Numbered from the stretch's first letter, positions 43,710-53,055 are shown. The stretch: DNA of 64,000 nucleotides from Vibrio barjaei (GCF_001639065.2 NZ_LQXO02000053.1:372001-436000), one strand, 5' to 3'. Translations and numbers: made by a program. Notes: a model not told the origin generated them from the sequence alone.

Positions 43710-44756
43710 ATGTCCGATTCAACCAATTCACTTAATTCATCATCTGCCCCGTCACCTGCACTGGGCGGACAAGTGGCCGAGTTTTTCCGTAACTATTACA
43801 TCTACTTTGTTTTGGCAGCGATTGTTATTTTTCTAAGTAGCGTTAACTTAGATCAATACGCACTGTTTGAGCGCGGGAACTTTCTTTATAAGAAAAACGT
43901 CATCAACATTTTACGCGTCTCCGCCCCACTGTTGGTGCTAGCAGGTGCTTTTACCTTACTTATGGTTTCGGGTTACATCGACTTATCCGTTGGTAGCACC
44001 ATGGGACTCACTGCGGTCATATATGCCCTTCTTGCCATTAATGGTGTTCCAATGTGGGCAGCTTTCTCCATTACCGTGTTTTGTGGTGTATTGCTGGGTG
44101 CATTCAACGGCTTGTTAGTGGTAAAGTTTAATATCACGCCCGTTATTGCCACCTTGATTACCCTGAGTTTATATAAAGGCATTGCACTGCTTTTGGTTGA
44201 GGATGGCGTGTCAGCCATCAAGTCCATGGGCGATCTAAAAATGCCGGCTTGGTTTAACGACTATGGTCGCGATGCTGTTTTACTTGGTTTGCCAATGGCG
44301 TTTTGGGTCGCGGTGGGTGTTACGGCTCTACTCATCATCCTACAAAACCGTTCTCTATTAGGTAAATACGCCGCCGCTACGGGAGGAAACCCAACGGCGG
44401 CCAAATTATCAGGTATTAAGACCGGGCTAGTCGTCTTCACGCTCTACGCTATTGTCGGAGCAACTGCAGCGCTCGCAGGCATTGCACGCTCAAGCTTTAT
44501 GTCGCTTGGTGACCCGCTGTCGGGTGACGGTATGGAGTTGACCGCGATTCTTGTGGTGTTAATTGGTGGTACAGCGTTTAGTGGCGGTGAAGGCAAAGTA
44601 CTGCGTTCATTTGTTGGTGCGCTGATTATCATGACGCTGACTGTTGGGATGCTTACTCTCGTGCCAGCCTACTACCAAACTTTGGTAATAGGAGGTGCGC
44701 TATTAGCAGCGGCGGCGTCAAATCACTTGGTAAGTCGAAAACGTAACGAAGGCTAA
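43710..44756 (+). CDS. Sugar ABC importer permease 2 (CUT2 family)
   Basis: A 348-residue permease of the same family as its neighbour, with SGYIDLSVGSTMGLTAV, GAFNGLLVVKFNITPVIATLITL, GGNPTAAKLSGIKTG and LIGGTAFSGGEG. The N-terminal 30 residues are Ser/Pro-rich and precede the first helix. AGGAAGGG lies before the ATG, 14 bp behind permease 1. Last gene of the importer operon, followed by a hairpin. Having two different permease genes is the Lsr/Ery style, in contrast to the single RbsC of the ribose system in this window. Confidence 0.92.
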   Translation: MSDSTNSLNSSSAPSPALGGQVAEFFRNYYIYFVLAAIVIFLSSVNLDQYALFERGNFLYKKNVINILRVSAPLLVLAGAFTLLMVSGYIDLSVGSTMGLTAVIYALLAINGVPMWAAFSITVFCGVLLGAFNGLLVVKFNITPVIATLITLSLYKGIALLLVEDGVSAIKSMGDLKMPAWFNDYGRDAVLLGLPMAFWVAVGVTALLIILQNRSLLGKYAAATGGNPTAAKLSGIKTGLVVFTLYAIVGATAALAGIARSSFMSLGDPLSGDGMELTAILVVLIGGTAFSGGEGKVLRSFVGALIIMTLTVGMLTLVPAYYQTLVIGGALLAAAASNHLVSRKRNEG

Positions 44757-44772
44757 TATTCATAATAGCCTA

Positions 44773-44809
44773 AAGAGCCAACAAGCGCGCCCTGCCCTGT
44801 TGGCTCTTA
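44773..44809 (+). terminator. Hairpin after importer operon
   Basis: AAGAGCCAACA and its exact complement form an 11-bp stem around a 15-base GC-rich loop, 17 bases after the stop. The tail is poor in T. Confidence 0.65.
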
Positions 44810-44931
44810 CTATTTGGGAAGCCTTTCCCTACTTCTGCTTCCATTCTTTTACTTCAAATGTCTACTACACTGATTTTTCGAATAAAATTGTATATGCTTA
44901 ATACAATAAATCGACATCCAACAGGTGAAAC

Positions 44932-45573
44932 ATGGACGTTTTACGCATCATTATACTGTTCTCAGCGATACTAATTACAGGCTCATTAAGTGCTGAAGAA
45001 AACAGCTATTGGCAATTTGACAGCGATAATGACGGAATCACTATCTACACTCGAGAACACACCGATGGCTTAGTCGAAATCCGAGCGCAAATGTTCACAC
45101 CAACAACTTATAGTGCCTTCTTAACCTTATTAGAAGATAGTGAAAACGTACCCAACTGGATAGATAACGCCAGCCATAGCCGAGTGTTAAGGCAAATATC
45201 AATCAACGAGAACATTGTTTACACCCAGTTTAAAGCACCTTGGCCAGCGAGAGACCGCGATATGGTTACCTACTCGAAGTATTGGGTCGACGATTATGGT
45301 TTCACTATCGAAATTAACGATGCTCCTGAATCTTCATTACCAATACAAGAGGGTTATATTCGAATTACTTCTGTCGATGCGAGTTGGAATCTACAAAAGC
45401 TGACCAACGGTACGACACTTATCGAATACAAAGCCTATGCAGATCCTGGTGGAATATTACCCGACTGGCTGATGAACAAACTCTCGACCCAAAGTGCTAG
45501 AGCGACGTTCAATAACCTAAGAAATCAATTACCGAATTACCAACGCTACTCTCATCCACATCTGAAAGAATGA
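44932..45573 (+). CDS. START-domain lipid-binding-like protein
   Basis: A 213-residue exported protein with a signal peptide (about 1-21, ending GSLSA). The rest is a START/SRPBCC-like fold: DGITIYTREHTDGLVEIRA at the start, PNWIDNASHSRVL, the conserved KAPWPARDRDMV and DPGGILPDWLMN with a C-terminal helix. Bacterial START proteins with the PWPxxxRD motif are common in Vibrio and Pseudomonas, and their ligands are mostly unknown hydrophobic molecules. AGGTGA precedes the ATG. It stands alone, between the importer operon and idi. Confidence 0.83.
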   Translation: MDVLRIIILFSAILITGSLSAEENSYWQFDSDNDGITIYTREHTDGLVEIRAQMFTPTTYSAFLTLLEDSENVPNWIDNASHSRVLRQISINENIVYTQFKAPWPARDRDMVTYSKYWVDDYGFTIEINDAPESSLPIQEGYIRITSVDASWNLQKLTNGTTLIEYKAYADPGGILPDWLMNKLSTQSARATFNNLRNQLPNYQRYSHPHLKE

Positions 45574-45760
45574 ACCCAATCAATACATTAATCATCCATC
45601 TCTCTTCATCTTTAGTATCAATGTTATGAATTAATCTCCGACTCCACTCTCCATCACTTGCTCTTTTGTGCTATGATGCGCGCCCTCGCTGGTTGGCACA
45701 GTGAAACAAAAGAAAAATCGCAGTATTTAAAGCGGTCAATAAGCAAGCGTGAGATAGAAT

Positions 45761-46297
45761 ATGAGTTGTGAACTGGTTGTCGTCGTCGATAAATTTGGGA
45801 AACCAATCGGCACCGAAGAGAAGCTGGAAGCCCACCGTTTAGGCCTTAAGCATCTGGCTTTTTCAGTGCTTATTTATCGTTATAACGCTGGCCAACTAGA
45901 GTTCCTACTTCAGAAACGCGCGATCAACAAATACCACAGTGGCGGATTGTGGAGTAATACTTGTTGTTCACACCCACGTCCAGATGAAGAGATTATCTCG
46001 GCTTCACAACGTCGTCTTGTCGAAGAGCTTGGCATAACGACCCCACTCGAACTCATCGATATTGGTACCGTTAGTTATTGTGCTAAATTCAGCAATGGTT
46101 TAACTGAGAATGAACTTGATCACGTGGTTATTGCTGAATCGAACAAGGTCGACTTCGACCTTAACGTAGACGAAGCAGAACAGTGTGAATGGTGGCAGCA
46201 GTCTGATATCGAGCAAACGATGAAGGCGGAGCCAGCAACCTTCAGTGCATGGTTTCGGTTAGTTCTAGAAAAAACGACTCATCATCTAAGTAATTAG
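45761..46297 (+). CDS. idi: Isopentenyl-diphosphate delta-isomerase, type I
   Basis: A 178-residue Nudix-fold enzyme that interconverts isopentenyl and dimethylallyl diphosphates. Catalytic cysteine lies in SNTCCSHPRP (C68, with metal ligand H71), the base glutamates in ENELDHV (116-122), and the Nudix-like RRLVEELGI at 84-92 is intact. The length is that of Escherichia coli Idi. No other isoprenoid gene is adjacent. Its stop overlaps that of the convergent barrel gene by four bases, and there is no room for a separate terminator. Confidence 0.95.
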   Translation: MSCELVVVVDKFGKPIGTEEKLEAHRLGLKHLAFSVLIYRYNAGQLEFLLQKRAINKYHSGGLWSNTCCSHPRPDEEIISASQRRLVEELGITTPLELIDIGTVSYCAKFSNGLTENELDHVVIAESNKVDFDLNVDEAEQCEWWQQSDIEQTMKAEPATFSAWFRLVLEKTTHHLSN

Positions 46298-47478
46298 AAC
46301 GACCATTTGATGTTGGCAAACAGCAGTGTTGAAGGGGTTGCTCCAAATAAACTTCCAGAACTGCCATCAAAACGCTGTAATACTGTAAGTAATTGCCAGT
46401 CGTCAGATAGCGAGTAGCTGTTCGATAAACCAACGAAAAAAGAGCCATCTTGATAGTAACTGCCAGACACGGTAAATCGCGATAATGGTGTAATGTCGAA
46501 ACCTAAGTCAGCATAGCCCGTAAATTTTGTAAAACTCAGAGTTCTCGCAGTGAGAGGTAGAGTTAAGTATACCGCAGCATCAACTGCTTGTTGCGGTTCA
46601 CTAATATAAAGTACCGATGCTCGCCCTATCCAATTGCGCCTTCCACCAAAACTATAGTCAGTTTCAATACTTGATACGATGGTCTTTTCATAAGATTGAC
46701 CTTGATACTCGGACTTCCATGGGTCAAACCATGTCAGCTCCCCTCGAAACCCAGCACCATTAATATCACCGGCAAAACCACCACCTACAACGTAATCCAA
46801 ACCTGATCGTCCAGCTAAAACCTGCATGTCCCAACCGTTGTGATTAAACAGATAGCGAGCAGAATATCGCTGTAAATTGCTGTCTTTGTTGGGACTGTAG
46901 ACAAAGTCTATACTACTCGCGAATCCAAGTTTGCGGCTGAGCGATATCGCATCGGTTCCTGGCCTTTCTTCATAATCAAAGTCGTATATCGAGTAAGAGT
47001 TATACAAATCGTTAGGATTCCAAATGGTGTTCATCGCCCAATTGACTCGATAACGTCCTATTCTTGAGCTCCAGTCATCCCCTTTCCAGTCAAAATACAA
47101 ACGGTCAAATTGGCTGTTGATGATCATGTTGTCGTTATCGACGAGGTTTCTTGATAGGTCAAAGTATCCATTGTCCGCCGCAATAATCTCTGAATAGTAA
47201 GGCGCACTTAAGCTATCGCCAGCGAGTACTCTATTGCGCATCCCTGCATTAAAACGAAATGAGGAAGAAAAGCGATACTCGTAGTTAAATCTCTGATGTA
47301 TAAGGTGATCTAGGGTATTTTCTCCGTGTTCTGGAATACCTCCTGTCGCCATGTATTTCACATAACCGGTTAAGTCCCAGTCCTTTTCTGGCTGTAGTCC
47401 AGGTATCTCTGCTTTCGCTTCTACCATATAGACAGCTGCGCCAATGATAAAAATGGTGGTGACTAACTTTTTCCACAT
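46294..47478 (-). CDS. Outer-membrane beta-barrel protein of LolA/FtsX export operon
   Basis: A 394-residue protein with signal peptide (about 1-23, MVEAKA then EIPG). The mature part has regular amphipathic strands (for example FNYEYRFSSSFRFNAGMRN, SIDFVYSP, MQVLAGRSGLDYVVGGG) and ends in FANIKWSF with terminal phenylalanine, so it is an outer-membrane barrel. It is the last gene of a five-gene operon with an ABC ATPase, two FtsX permeases and a LolA-like carrier, two bases behind the ATPase gene. It may be the outer-membrane acceptor or exit for the transported lipid or lipoprotein. Confidence 0.8.
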   Translation of the reverse strand: MWKKLVTTIFIIGAAVYMVEAKAEIPGLQPEKDWDLTGYVKYMATGGIPEHGENTLDHLIHQRFNYEYRFSSSFRFNAGMRNRVLAGDSLSAPYYSEIIAADNGYFDLSRNLVDNDNMIINSQFDRLYFDWKGDDWSSRIGRYRVNWAMNTIWNPNDLYNSYSIYDFDYEERPGTDAISLSRKLGFASSIDFVYSPNKDSNLQRYSARYLFNHNGWDMQVLAGRSGLDYVVGGGFAGDINGAGFRGELTWFDPWKSEYQGQSYEKTIVSSIETDYSFGGRRNWIGRASVLYISEPQQAVDAAVYLTLPLTARTLSFTKFTGYADLGFDITPLSRFTVSGSYYQDGSFFVGLSNSYSLSDDWQLLTVLQRFDGSSGSLFGATPSTLLFANIKWSF

Positions 47479-47480
47479 AA

Positions 47481-48191
47481 CTAGTGTTCGAGCTCCGTGG
47501 TGAGATCACTTTGCAGTTTGTCGGACGCCAATTTGCCATCTTCAAACACAATGACGCGCTTTGCCCTTTTTATCACTCGAGGATCGTGGGTAGAAAATAT
47601 AAATGTCGTTCCTTCTACTTCGTTTAGGTGTTGCATAATATCTAACAGTTCTGCGGTACTTTTTGCGTCTAGGTTTGCTGTCGGTTCGTCCGCCATTACA
47701 AATCGTGGTCTTGGCGCTAGAGCACGTGCGACGGCTACACGTTGCTGTTGTCCCCCAGACATTTTTGGTGGCCGTTTATCTTTCTGATTTTCAAGCCCCA
47801 CTTGGGCCAATAACTCACTCGCACGCTGCTGGCACTGCTTCTCTGCTACGCCTTGTAATTGCATGACAAACTCGACATTCTCTTGAGCAGTCAAGACAGG
47901 TAACAAACTATAGTCCTGAAAGATAAACCCGATATTGTCACGGCGAAATGCAATGAGTTGTTTCTCAGATAGCTGACAAATGTTACTTCCCTCAATCCAT
48001 ACTTCTCCCGACGTAGGGGTGTCAATGCCCCCTAACATATTGAGGATGGTTGTTTTTCCGGATCCCGATGGTCCCATAATGGCGACAAACTCTCCTTGTT
48101 TAATAGTCAAAGACAAGTCTTGAACCGCATGCACCGGAAATTCACTTTTTGGGTTATAGATTTTGTTAAGCTGCTTAATCTCTATGGTCAT
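47481..48191 (-). CDS. ABC transporter ATP-binding protein (LolD-like)
   Basis: A 236-residue ATPase with Walker A GPSGSGKTT, Q-loop FIFQDYSLLP, signature MSGGQQQRVAVARAL, Walker B FVMADEPTANLD and switch STHDPR. It is of the LolD/MacB class that pairs with FtsX-type permeases. It lies between the second permease (21 bp away) and the barrel gene. The gene is a second, independent representative of this ATPase class besides that at 5.3-6.0 kb. Confidence 0.92.
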   Translation of the reverse strand: MTIEIKQLNKIYNPKSEFPVHAVQDLSLTIKQGEFVAIMGPSGSGKTTILNMLGGIDTPTSGEVWIEGSNICQLSEKQLIAFRRDNIGFIFQDYSLLPVLTAQENVEFVMQLQGVAEKQCQQRASELLAQVGLENQKDKRPPKMSGGQQQRVAVARALAPRPRFVMADEPTANLDAKSTAELLDIMQHLNEVEGTTFIFSTHDPRVIKRAKRVIVFEDGKLASDKLQSDLTTELEH

Positions 48192-48212
48192 CTCAATTCA
48201 CTTACCTTTCGA

Positions 48213-49448
48213 TTATTTCTTATCAGACATGGCTTCAACGGGCTTCTGTTTGAGGATTTGTCGTGCAGGATAGAGCGCAGCCATTATAGAGGCGATAAAC
48301 ACGGTGACAAATACCATCAGATATTGTTCATTGGAGACCGTTGGGAACAGTAACGTGTCTACGCCATAAGCGCCTAACCCTTGTGCCATAGAACCCAGTG
48401 ACAACCCCGTGTACCCTAAAATAGCAATAAGTGCTTTGCTAAATACAATACCTAGAATGGCACCTAAGCTACCTAGTAACACAGTTTCTAGCATCACTAG
48501 CATAAATATTCTGTGCTTTTGCATTCCTACGGCCATTAAAACGCCAAATTCTTGAGTACGTTCAAAAACCGACATCAACATGATATTGACGATACCAAAC
48601 GCCATCGCCACAACAAAAACCGTCAACATCACTTGATTGCTGATTTTCATCGTATTAATCATGGTTGCCAATAGCGGTTGTAATTGATACCAACCTTGTA
48701 CCATGTTACCGCTCGGAATGAGCGATTGTAGTTCTGAGACAACATGTCGCACTTGCTCTTCACTGTCAGCGTTAGCCTTTGCGGTTACTTGGACGGCATA
48801 CTCATGAACCCCATTAAGTTTTGCCAAAGATTGGATGTCTGACTTTCGGACTAACACGTGACCGTCATCGTAAGCAGATGATGGCGTTTTAAAGATACCA
48901 CGAACTCGGAATGCCGCTCCCGTCACCTCTCCTTCAGGGTCGGTAAACGTAATCACCACTTTAGAGCCCACGCGAAGCTTTAGACGCTGCGCATTTTTGG
49001 CCGAAACTAATATCGGGTTACGACCTTTTTCATCAAGCCACTCCCCATCAACGAGACGTTCTGCAATTGGAGTGAAGCCACGTTCATTGGTCGAATCTAT
49101 GCCCAATATCGTTACACCACGGGTGCTGCGGGCTGATGCCATCATGCCATCCACAACGAACCTAGATACCCACTGATTGATATTCGGGTTTGCCTCAAGT
49201 GCAGCTTCAATTTGCTTATCACCAATTACGGTGTCTTTAATATCAGGATTCTCATCGAACCTTTGATTATGGATCTGTAAATGACTGGTTTGCCAAGCAA
49301 TAGCATTATGGACCATGTTGTCAGTCATACCATTCATGAATCCCATCATTGCAACCACCCCCACCAGACCGAACACCATAGCGCCCGCCATGATTCCGGT
49401 GCGAATTTTGTTGCGCCATAGATTACGCCACGCCAATTTAATGAGCAT
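48213..49448 (-). CDS. FtsX-family ABC permease B
   Basis: A 411-residue LolE/MacB-like permease: N-terminal membrane helix (about 18-42, GIMAGAMVFGLVGVVAMMGF), a periplasmic domain of about 220 residues and three C-terminal helices (about 275-395) in the FtsX pattern, with VFERTQEFGVLMAVGM as the coupling segment. AGGAGG-like bases precede the start. It overlaps permease A by 11 bp and is homologous to it, so the two form a heterodimer as LolC and LolE do. Confidence 0.9.
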   Translation of the reverse strand: MLIKLAWRNLWRNKIRTGIMAGAMVFGLVGVVAMMGFMNGMTDNMVHNAIAWQTSHLQIHNQRFDENPDIKDTVIGDKQIEAALEANPNINQWVSRFVVDGMMASARSTRGVTILGIDSTNERGFTPIAERLVDGEWLDEKGRNPILVSAKNAQRLKLRVGSKVVITFTDPEGEVTGAAFRVRGIFKTPSSAYDDGHVLVRKSDIQSLAKLNGVHEYAVQVTAKANADSEEQVRHVVSELQSLIPSGNMVQGWYQLQPLLATMINTMKISNQVMLTVFVVAMAFGIVNIMLMSVFERTQEFGVLMAVGMQKHRIFMLVMLETVLLGSLGAILGIVFSKALIAILGYTGLSLGSMAQGLGAYGVDTLLFPTVSNEQYLMVFVTVFIASIMAALYPARQILKQKPVEAMSDKK

Positions 49449-50667
49449 GTGATCCTCCTTTTAGCGCAGAAACCAGATTGAGACGATAGAGACGCCAACT
49501 TGGGTAAACTAGACACAATAATAAGATGAACGTGACAGCCACGGCTTGGGTCATAAATAACGAAGGATCGAGGTGAACCGGAAGAATCGGCTCGAAGCCG
49601 GCTTCAAGCATCATTTGAGCAGCATCACCTGTTATCTCGATAGGATTTAAGAAGAAATAACCCAGAACTGGCATGGTCAATAGCGTACCGATAACAATAC
49701 CTAAAAGACAAATGAACGCCGATTCAATGAATAACAACCCCAGTAGTTGACGTCGTACCATACCCGTTGCAAGCATGACGCCAAATTCTCGCTGTCGTTC
49801 TAATGTCATCATCATGACAGTCGCAAACAAACCAAAACCAACAATGCCATATAAGATGTAAATTAAGAAAATCCCACCTGCACGGTCCAGTGCAATTTGT
49901 TGTGCCATTTCAGGGGACAGGTCTTGCCAATCCCTAACTTTCAATTGATCCTGATAATGATCTTTAAGCTCTGTTTCGACAGTTGCAACGTGATCAAGGG
50001 AGTCGGTATGCAGCACCCAAGAGGTGACTTGATTTCCAGTGCTGTAAAGCTCTTGAGCGAGCTTAATCGGCATATAAACCATTTGGTTATCCAGTGCTTT
50101 TACTGGGAAATGAAGCAATCCATTTACAGTGTAAAGCCCCGCAGCAGTGTGCCCTCTGTAACCTTGCCCGTAGAGTATTATTTCATCACCTACGCTCAGT
50201 TTTAAATACGAGGCTAGTCCTTCGCCCAACAAAACACCGTTACTGTCAGAATCGATAAAATTCCCAGAACTGACTTTACTACTAATATGTGAATAACGAT
50301 CTTCTGCTTCTGGATCCACGCCCAAAACCAACACACCTTTAGAACGGTCATCCACCGCAGCCAATGCTACAGACTCAAGTCTCGGCAAAATATAGCTAAC
50401 ACTGTTCATGTTCTTTAGATAAGGAAACTGTTCTAGGTCACCCGATATCACATCATCGATACTGCTGCTTTCAGCATATTCTGGGTGCTGTAATTGAATG
50501 AGGCCGGTATAAAAGCGTGCTGCGTTATCTATGTTGGCGTTGTAGCTTCCTTCTTGAAAGCTACGAGTTAACAGCGACAAAAAAAGAGCTAATGCCAACG
50601 CCGATGCGGTCAGCAAGGTTCGACGTTTTTGTCTCCACAGATTTCGCCAAGCCAGTTTTAATAACAT
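49438..50667 (-). CDS. FtsX-family ABC permease A
   Basis: A 409-residue permease with the same layout as its partner: LLKLAWRNLWRQKRRTLLTA at the N-terminus, a periplasmic MacB-PCD-like domain, then three helices with MMTLERQREFGVMLATGMVRR between them. The near-identical LAWRNLWR openings of the two permeases show a gene duplication. It lies 33 bp behind the LolA-like gene. Substrate unknown. Confidence 0.9.
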   Translation of the reverse strand: MLLKLAWRNLWRQKRRTLLTASALALALFLSLLTRSFQEGSYNANIDNAARFYTGLIQLQHPEYAESSSIDDVISGDLEQFPYLKNMNSVSYILPRLESVALAAVDDRSKGVLVLGVDPEAEDRYSHISSKVSSGNFIDSDSNGVLLGEGLASYLKLSVGDEIILYGQGYRGHTAAGLYTVNGLLHFPVKALDNQMVYMPIKLAQELYSTGNQVTSWVLHTDSLDHVATVETELKDHYQDQLKVRDWQDLSPEMAQQIALDRAGGIFLIYILYGIVGFGLFATVMMMTLERQREFGVMLATGMVRRQLLGLLFIESAFICLLGIVIGTLLTMPVLGYFFLNPIEITGDAAQMMLEAGFEPILPVHLDPSLFMTQAVAVTFILLLCLVYPSWRLYRLNLVSALKGGSHAH

Positions 50668-50700
50668 GATGAACGCTCACTCCTTGTTTTCATGTGGGCT

Positions 50701-51453
50701 TTAGTCGCGTAGCGCTTTCATTTGGCTTTGAGAGAAGAAGCTGTCTTCAATAGCAAAATTAAACTGTGCCTGATGAGTGATCATTTCTGTCTTCTGTCCG
50801 GGTTTGTCAGCTGGAATCATCTCCATACGTGTTGCAACTTTACGTCCACCTAATTCCTTGATATCAAAGGTTTGCATCGTATTTACCTTCTCATCAAACT
50901 CGTCATAGAACTCTGCTTTACGTTGTAGAAAGGTCTCTTTTGATATCCATAGTCTTACCTTACTCCAAACGACTGGCGCATCCGGCTTAGCATAAGCGTC
51001 AATGACCCAAGTTTGTTCACCATCGAAACTCTCTTCTTTCACTAACTCATGTGTGTAATCAACTACAATAGAAGACTGATTTATAAGATCATCATTGGTA
51101 AAGTCCGAGCCCATCCATGACTGTCCCAACATAGATGGCGCAATCTTTACCACCCTTTCAATGTTCGGTAGCCAGTTCCACATTTCCCGTTGACGTTTTA
51201 GCGAGGCAGACCCTTTATCTTTTGCAGGTGCTGTAACCAAAACAAGGGAAAGATCTTGCCCTTTAGTCCAACTTTTCATACTCATTGTTCTCGTCCAATC
51301 AGGCCTGATAATGCGCATGGTGAGTTCGGTATAGCTTGAGTCTCCCCTCATGGATTGGTCAGATTTTATGACGATATCCGATGGGCTTAATGCCAAACTC
51401 GGTAAGGAAAACAACAATAGTAAGGCAGCAATAGCGCGCAATATAAATCTCAT
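50701..51453 (-). CDS. LolA-like outer-membrane lipoprotein-sorting family protein
   Basis: A 250-residue periplasmic protein with signal peptide (about 1-21, ending SLALS). The body has the half-barrel LolA/LolB-type fold of the 'outer membrane lipoprotein-sorting' group: MRGDSSYTELTMRIIRPDW, TAPAKDKGSASLKRQREMWNW, PSMLGQSWMGSDFTNDDL and a C-terminal MIPADKPGQKTEM segment. The WMGSDFTNDDL motif is typical. First gene of the export operon; it would carry a hydrophobic substrate across the periplasm to the barrel protein encoded at the end. It is not LolA of the housekeeping Lol pathway. Confidence 0.87.
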   Translation of the reverse strand: MRFILRAIAALLLLFSLPSLALSPSDIVIKSDQSMRGDSSYTELTMRIIRPDWTRTMSMKSWTKGQDLSLVLVTAPAKDKGSASLKRQREMWNWLPNIERVVKIAPSMLGQSWMGSDFTNDDLINQSSIVVDYTHELVKEESFDGEQTWVIDAYAKPDAPVVWSKVRLWISKETFLQRKAEFYDEFDEKVNTMQTFDIKELGGRKVATRMEMIPADKPGQKTEMITHQAQFNFAIEDSFFSQSQMKALRD

Positions 51454-51751
51454 TGGGAATACCTGTTCTTATCAGTTTGGAAAACTATATCAATTCTTTA
51501 AAAACATATTTGTGATGTATGACATTTCCATAACTATCGAAGTTAATATTCGGTAAGTTGCACCATATTGAGTCAATGCGATACCACTGCAGAGATTCGG
51601 GTGCAATTTTCGAATAGACATCACTAAAATGGTGCAAAGCCTAACTCAAGGAACTCCATCACTATTAATAATCAGTAAGTTACGATATGGCTTAGATCTT
51701 GTAAGGATTAATAGACCCCCATAAAAATTGCACACATTCAGGGAGAAGACG
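51454..51751. other. Divergent region between LolA-like and glgC genes
   Basis: Nearly 300 bases without an open frame. TTGCACCAT (51558-51566) and ATGGTGCAA (51629-51637) form a perfect 9-bp inverted pair with centres about 71 bp apart, perhaps operator halves. No further structure was seen. Confidence 0.4.
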
Positions 51752-52972
51752 ATGCAAGATGTCCTTACGATTGTTCTCGCAGGAGGCATGGGTTCACGGT
51801 TAAGCCCTCTAACCGATGACCGCGCTAAACCTGCCGTACCCTTCGGTGGCAAATACCGAATTATCGACTTTACGCTAACCAACTGTTTGCACTCTGGATT
51901 GCGACAAGTTCTGGTTCTCACTCAATACAAGTCTCACTCCTTGCATAAACATATCCGAGACGGTTGGTCGATCTTCAATCCCGAACTAAAAGAATTTATT
52001 ACCGTCGTACCACCACAAATGAGAAAAGGCGGCAAATGGTATGAAGGCACTGCCGATGCTATTTATCACAATATGTGGCTCCTTTCGCGAAGTGACGCTA
52101 AGCATGTTGTTGTGTTGTCAGGTGACCATATCTATCGTATGGATTACGCTGCTATGGTTGAAGAGCATAAGCAAACTGGCGCAAAACTTACGGTTGCCTG
52201 TATGGACGTCCCCCGAGATGAAGCCAGTGCGTTTGGTGTAATGGCAATCAATGCTAAGTCGCAAGTGACAGCATTTGCTGAAAAGCCGGCAGATCCAGCG
52301 GCCATGCCGACAGACCCTCGTCGCTCCCTTGTCTCTATGGGCATTTATGTATTTGATATGGAAACACTTCAGCAAGCTCTTGAAGATGACGCCGAACTCG
52401 ATAGTTCAAGTCACGATTTCGGAAAGGATATCATTCCTAAGTTGATAGATTCACAAGGTGTTTATGCTTACAACTTCGGCCAAGATAAAGGCCGCGTGGC
52501 ACGAGATTGCTACTGGCGTGATGTCGGCACCATTGATTCGTTCTATGAGGCGAATATGGACTTGCTAGAGCCTGTTCCGCCAATGAATTTATATCAAGAA
52601 AACTGGGGAATACGGACATATGAACCTCAGTTGCCTCCAGCACGCACCGTCCCTTCTGCGACTGGGAACGAAGGCATATTTATTAACTCGATTATCGCGA
52701 ACGGTGTGGTCAATTCTGGTGGTTCAGTCCACCACTCCATTCTGTCATCTAACGTAAGGATCAATGATGGTGCAACCATTGCTGACAGTATTTTGTTTGG
52801 AGAGGTTACCGTTGGTGAAAACTGTCAGTTAGCAAACTGTATTATCGACAAGCACGTTGTCATTCCCGCCGGCACAGTGATTGGCCTAAACCCAACACAA
52901 GACGCGGCGCGTTTTCATATCTCGGAGAAAGGTATTGTTGTAATACCCGAAGGCTATGTCTTTGCGGACTAA
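51752..52972 (+). CDS. glgC: Glucose-1-phosphate adenylyltransferase
   Basis: A 406-residue ADP-glucose pyrophosphorylase, the committing step of glycogen synthesis. The N-terminal nucleotidyltransferase domain has VLAGGMGSRLSPLTDDRAKP (the pyrophosphorylase loop with catalytic Arg and Lys), VPFGGKYRIIDF and YEGTADAIYHNMW; the C-terminal left-handed helix starts with NSGGSVHHSILSSNVRI. GGGAGA lies before the ATG at 51752; an upstream in-frame start at 51728 is less likely. No glgA, glgB or glgX is adjacent, so glycogen genes are scattered. A terminator follows. Confidence 0.95.
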   Translation: MQDVLTIVLAGGMGSRLSPLTDDRAKPAVPFGGKYRIIDFTLTNCLHSGLRQVLVLTQYKSHSLHKHIRDGWSIFNPELKEFITVVPPQMRKGGKWYEGTADAIYHNMWLLSRSDAKHVVVLSGDHIYRMDYAAMVEEHKQTGAKLTVACMDVPRDEASAFGVMAINAKSQVTAFAEKPADPAAMPTDPRRSLVSMGIYVFDMETLQQALEDDAELDSSSHDFGKDIIPKLIDSQGVYAYNFGQDKGRVARDCYWRDVGTIDSFYEANMDLLEPVPPMNLYQENWGIRTYEPQLPPARTVPSATGNEGIFINSIIANGVVNSGGSVHHSILSSNVRINDGATIADSILFGEVTVGENCQLANCIIDKHVVIPAGTVIGLNPTQDAARFHISEKGIVVIPEGYVFAD

Positions 52973-52993
52973 AACTCTATGACATTAATTGCA

Positions 52994-53028
52994 AAAGCCG
53001 CCAATATAACTTGGTGGCTTTGTTGTTT
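52994..53028 (+). terminator. Rho-independent terminator after glgC
   Basis: AAAGCCGCCA pairs with TGGTGGCTTT (one wobble) around an 8-base loop, followed by GTTGTTT. Confidence 0.8.
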
Positions 53029-53055
53029 AGTTGCTACCTATTAGATAACGCAGAC

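Noticed and set aside
30555..44756. AI-2 (Lsr) quorum-signal uptake system
   Set aside because: The gene set is similar, but the kinase is LyxK/EryA-like, LsrG is absent and GlpD-like, AKR, MmsA and FucO-like genes do not belong to lsr operons.
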